From the NCBI GenBank assembly GCA_900546885.1, contig UREN01000033.1:1-24232 (forward strand): 24,232 bases of DNA, written 5' to 3'. The notes beneath the pieces are model-generated. The model ran no database searches, was not told the origin of the DNA, and was given only the letters and a program-made list of their open reading frames with translations. Position numbers and translations under genes: made by a program. Below, piece by piece: positions 21,908-24,232 of the stretch (position 1 is its first letter; each line of letters opens with the position of its first letter). This DNA comes from an uncultured Oscillospiraceae bacterium (lineage in GTDB: Bacteria > Bacillota > Clostridia > Oscillospirales > Ruminococcaceae).

Positions 21908-22768
21908 ATGGCAAGCACCTACAAGCAATCGTTCAAACAGAATTACACCGATAACGTGGACATCTCTATCTATAACTGCGGGCTGCAAAGCTGTGAGCCG
22001 GGTTATACCTGGGGCCCCGGTGCGCGCGACCATTACCTCATCCATCTGATAGCTGCCGGCAAGGGCACCTATACCCTGAACGGAAAGGTATACGAGCTGG
22101 GCCCCGGCGATATTTTTCTGGCCAAGCCGAACCAGCTTATTTCCTACACGGCAGACCAAACCGACCCGTGGGAATATCATTGGGTTGGCTTCAACGGCGC
22201 CTGTGCCAACCGGCTGGTGCAGCAGCTTCCTTTTCGGGAGGATATGCCCGTGCACCACTGCAAGCGGCCGGATAAAATTAAAAAGACACTGCTGGATATC
22301 TATTTTTCCCGCGGGCTGGAGGCGCCGAATGAAGCCATGATGGTGGGCCATTTGTATCTGTTCATTGCAGAACTGATGCAAGAGGCGCGGGACGCAGAGC
22401 CACACGCTGCAAGTTCTTCTTCCCAGTATGTCATCAACGCCATCAAATACATCCAGTTCAACTATTTTCACGATGTCTCCATCGACGACATTGCCAAAGC
22501 GGTGGGCGTCAGCCGCAGCCATTTGTACCGTGTGTTTATGGCAAATGTGGGGCAAAGCCCCATTGATTACCTTACCAATTACCGCATCAGCGAGGCGTGT
22601 TATCTTTTAAAGAACTCGCAGCTGTCCATTGCCGAAATTGCGGTAAGCGTGGGCTTTTTTGACCAGTTTTATTTTTCCCGCGTGTTCAAAAAGGCCAAGG
22701 GCGTGCCGCCCAGCCGCTATCTTGCCAGCATCAGCAAGGAAAAGGCAAAAGAAAAACCTGCAAAATAA
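21908..22768 (+). CDS. AraC-family transcriptional regulator
   Basis: A 286-residue regulator with an N-terminal cupin-like sugar-sensing domain (about 20-150; HLIAAGKGTYTLNGKVYELGPGDIFLAKP is typical) and a C-terminal pair of helix-turn-helix motifs (about 180-280). The first shows DISKAVGVS-like IDDIAKAVGVSRSHLYRVF, the second SIAEIAVSVGFFDQFYFSRVFKK, ending in the usual G-PPSRY. The ATG at 21908 follows GGGAGG. It is divergent from the galactokinase operon across a shared promoter region, so control of that operon in response to a sugar is a fair inference. rlmD follows 49 bases downstream on the same strand. Confidence 0.9.
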   Translation: MASTYKQSFKQNYTDNVDISIYNCGLQSCEPGYTWGPGARDHYLIHLIAAGKGTYTLNGKVYELGPGDIFLAKPNQLISYTADQTDPWEYHWVGFNGACANRLVQQLPFREDMPVHHCKRPDKIKKTLLDIYFSRGLEAPNEAMMVGHLYLFIAELMQEARDAEPHAASSSSQYVINAIKYIQFNYFHDVSIDDIAKAVGVSRSHLYRVFMANVGQSPIDYLTNYRISEACYLLKNSQLSIAEIAVSVGFFDQFYFSRVFKKAKGVPPSRYLASISKEKAKEKPAK

Positions 22769-22817
22769 CCGGCGGCCTGCGCAAGCCGCTGTATCTGCCT
22801 ATGAATCAGGAGGGGCC

Positions 22818-24232
22818 ATGAAGAACACAAGCCTTCAAAAGAACAGCGCTGTGCAGCTTTCCATCGAATCACTCGCCTCTGACGGTGCCGGCGTGGCCCA
22901 CGCCGGCGGCATGGCCGTGTTTGTGCCCTTTGCCGCGCCGGGCGATGTGGTGGATGCCAAAATTGTAAAGGTGTGCAAAACACACGCATTCGCCATTGTA
23001 CAGAATGTGATAACACCGGGCCCCGGGCGCATTGCCCCCGAATGCCCGGTGTTCGGCAAATGCGGCGGCTGTGCGCTGGCCCACCTTACCTATGAAGAAG
23101 AGCTTGCGCAGAAACAGCGCTTTGTGGCCGATGCCATGCACCGCATTGGCAAACTTTCCTGCGAGGTTTTGCCCATTCTTCCCTCGCCGTCTGCTCAGGG
23201 TTACCGCAACAAGGCGCAGTACCCGCTTTGCCGCGACAGCGAAGGGCATATCCGCGCCGGGTTTTACGCCCCGCGCAGCCACCGTGTGGTGCCCTGCGAG
23301 AGCTGCGGGCTGCAACCGCCCGTTTTTTCCGCCGTTCTGCACACCGCGTGCCGCCTGCTGGAACAGATGGGCGCCAGCATATACGATGAGGCCAGCCATA
23401 AGGGCCTTGTGCGCCACATCTACCTGCGGCACGCCGTGCGCACAAACAAGGTGATGGTGTGCCTTGTGTGCACCAGGGCACAGCTTGCGTTTGAGCAGGC
23501 CTTCTGCGCCGCTCTTACCGCTGCACACCCGGAAATATGCTCGATTATTCTAAATGTAAACCCCGCGGCCACCAATGTGATATTGGGCCGGCAGTGCCGT
23601 ACGCTTTGGGGGGAATCCACCCTGGCCGACACGCTGTGCGGCGTGCCCGTGCAGCTTTCCCCGCTCTCTTTCTATCAGGTCAATACGCTGGGGGCCGAGC
23701 GGCTGTACGGTGAAGTGGCCCGCATGGCACAGCTGGCCAGCGGCAACACCCTGCTGGACTTATACTGCGGCGCGGGCACCATCGGGCTTTCCATGGCGGC
23801 GGCCTGCGGGCAGCTTGTGGGGGTGGAAATTGTGCCAGAGGCCGTGGAAAATGCCAGGGCGAACGCCGCGCGCATGGGGGCACAGAACGTACGTTTTCTG
23901 TGTGCCGATGCCGCAAGCGCAGCACAGCAGCTTCTGGCAGAAGGCCTGCGCCCGGACGTGGTGGTGCTGGACCCGCCCCGCAAGGGCTGCGATGAAGCCA
24001 CGCTTTCCGCCGTGGCTACCATGGCCCCGCGGCGCGTGGTGATGGTAAGTTGCAACGCGGCCACTGCCGCGCGGGACGCCGCCTGGCTGGCCGCACACGG
24101 CTATGCCCCCCAGGCCGTGCGCCCGGTGGACATGTTCCCGCGTACAAGACATGTGGAGACGGTTGTCTTACTTTCCAAGGGAGAAATCGACTCGAAGAAA
24201 GTGCGTGTGGAGTTTTCTCTGGAGGACATGGA
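22818..24232 (+). CDS. rlmD: 23S rRNA (uracil-C5)-methyltransferase RlmD type, with C-terminal extension, cut by window end
   Basis: At least 471 residues; it has no stop before the window ends. An N-terminal TRAM-like domain (about 8-65) is followed by the [4Fe-4S] ligands C76, C82 and C85 in CPVFGKCGGC and probably C160. The methyltransferase core has LLDLYCGAGTIGL for SAM, DPPRKGCD, and the catalytic cysteine in VSCN. E447 in RHVETVVLLS is the usual C-terminal glutamate. Most family members end within a few residues of this motif. Here the frame continues as KGEIDSKKVRVEFSLEDMD and beyond, with a shift to codons such as AGA and TTA. This tail may be a lineage-specific domain or come from an integrated element. 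The ATG at 22818 follows AGGAGGGG. Confidence 0.9.
   Translation, partial: MKNTSLQKNSAVQLSIESLASDGAGVAHAGGMAVFVPFAAPGDVVDAKIVKVCKTHAFAIVQNVITPGPGRIAPECPVFGKCGGCALAHLTYEEELAQKQRFVADAMHRIGKLSCEVLPILPSPSAQGYRNKAQYPLCRDSEGHIRAGFYAPRSHRVVPCESCGLQPPVFSAVLHTACRLLEQMGASIYDEASHKGLVRHIYLRHAVRTNKVMVCLVCTRAQLAFEQAFCAALTAAHPEICSIILNVNPAATNVILGRQCRTLWGESTLADTLCGVPVQLSPLSFYQVNTLGAERLYGEVARMAQLASGNTLLDLYCGAGTIGLSMAAACGQLVGVEIVPEAVENARANAARMGAQNVRFLCADAASAAQQLLAEGLRPDVVVLDPPRKGCDEATLSAVATMAPRRVVMVSCNAATAARDAAWLAAHGYAPQAVRPVDMFPRTRHVETVVLLSKGEIDSKKVRVEFSLEDM

Noticed and set aside
1..24232. tRNA, rRNA or CRISPR arrays
   Set aside because: The intergenic stretches were read on both strands; no cloverleaf-like arms, rRNA-like blocks or regularly spaced repeats were seen.

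Overview
The window looks like chromosome from a GC-rich, Gram-positive anaerobe of the Clostridia, most plausibly an Oscillospiraceae/Ruminococcaceae-type gut bacterium. This is inferred from strong AGGAGG-type ribosome binding sites, frequent TTG starts, Rex, a zinc-type thymidine kinase, the tepA-ftsK/spoIIIE neighbourhood and a short clostridial-type aconitase. No rRNA, tRNA, CRISPR array or insertion sequence was seen. Most of the window is ordinary core chromosome; two places look like recent change: a frameshifted acetyltransferase and the extreme right edge.

Layout. Bases 1-2074 (minus strand): the truncated start of a gene at the left edge, then an operon read leftwards of a HAD phosphatase, a divergent GpsA-type glycerol-3-phosphate dehydrogenase (ATGA overlap) and a small Cys-rich protein, closed by a terminator. 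2417-3220 (plus): a secreted C39-like cysteine peptidase with a strong terminator. 3452-13875 (minus): an AT-rich membrane-anchored orphan, a ComEC-like metallo-beta-lactamase protein overlapping a YgiQ-type radical SAM protein, the FtsK/SpoIIIE translocase, a TepA/ClpP-like protein, and a tandem pair of DUF6056-like polytopic membrane proteins behind one strong promoter. 14254-18814 (plus): an operon of aconitase, isocitrate dehydrogenase, the redox repressor Rex and thymidine kinase. 18873-19399 (plus): a GNAT acetyltransferase broken by a one-base frameshift. 19463-21678 (minus): galactokinase-family protein, ArsC/Spx-like protein and PsiE-like membrane protein. 21908-24232 (plus): an AraC regulator divergent from the galactokinase gene, then an RlmD-type 23S rRNA methyltransferase that runs off the right edge.

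How the genes work together. Aconitase and isocitrate dehydrogenase form the oxidative branch from citrate to 2-oxoglutarate, and Rex, which reads NADH/NAD+, is encoded in the same transcript. The AraC regulator probably controls the divergent galactokinase operon. The HAD phosphatase and GpsA homologue are translationally coupled and may act on the same three-carbon phosphates. TepA next to FtsK/SpoIIIE repeats an arrangement known from Bacillus.

The most unusual signal is at the right edge. The rlmD frame does not stop after its conserved C-terminal motif but continues, with a change in codon use, into an extension. The rlmD/rumA 3' end is a known integration site for integrative conjugative elements, so the window may stop just inside an inserted element. 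No complete undescribed system could be shown inside the window. The other good leads are the tandem DUF6056 pair, the galactokinase-like protein with a changed substrate-site residue, and several small or orphan genes.
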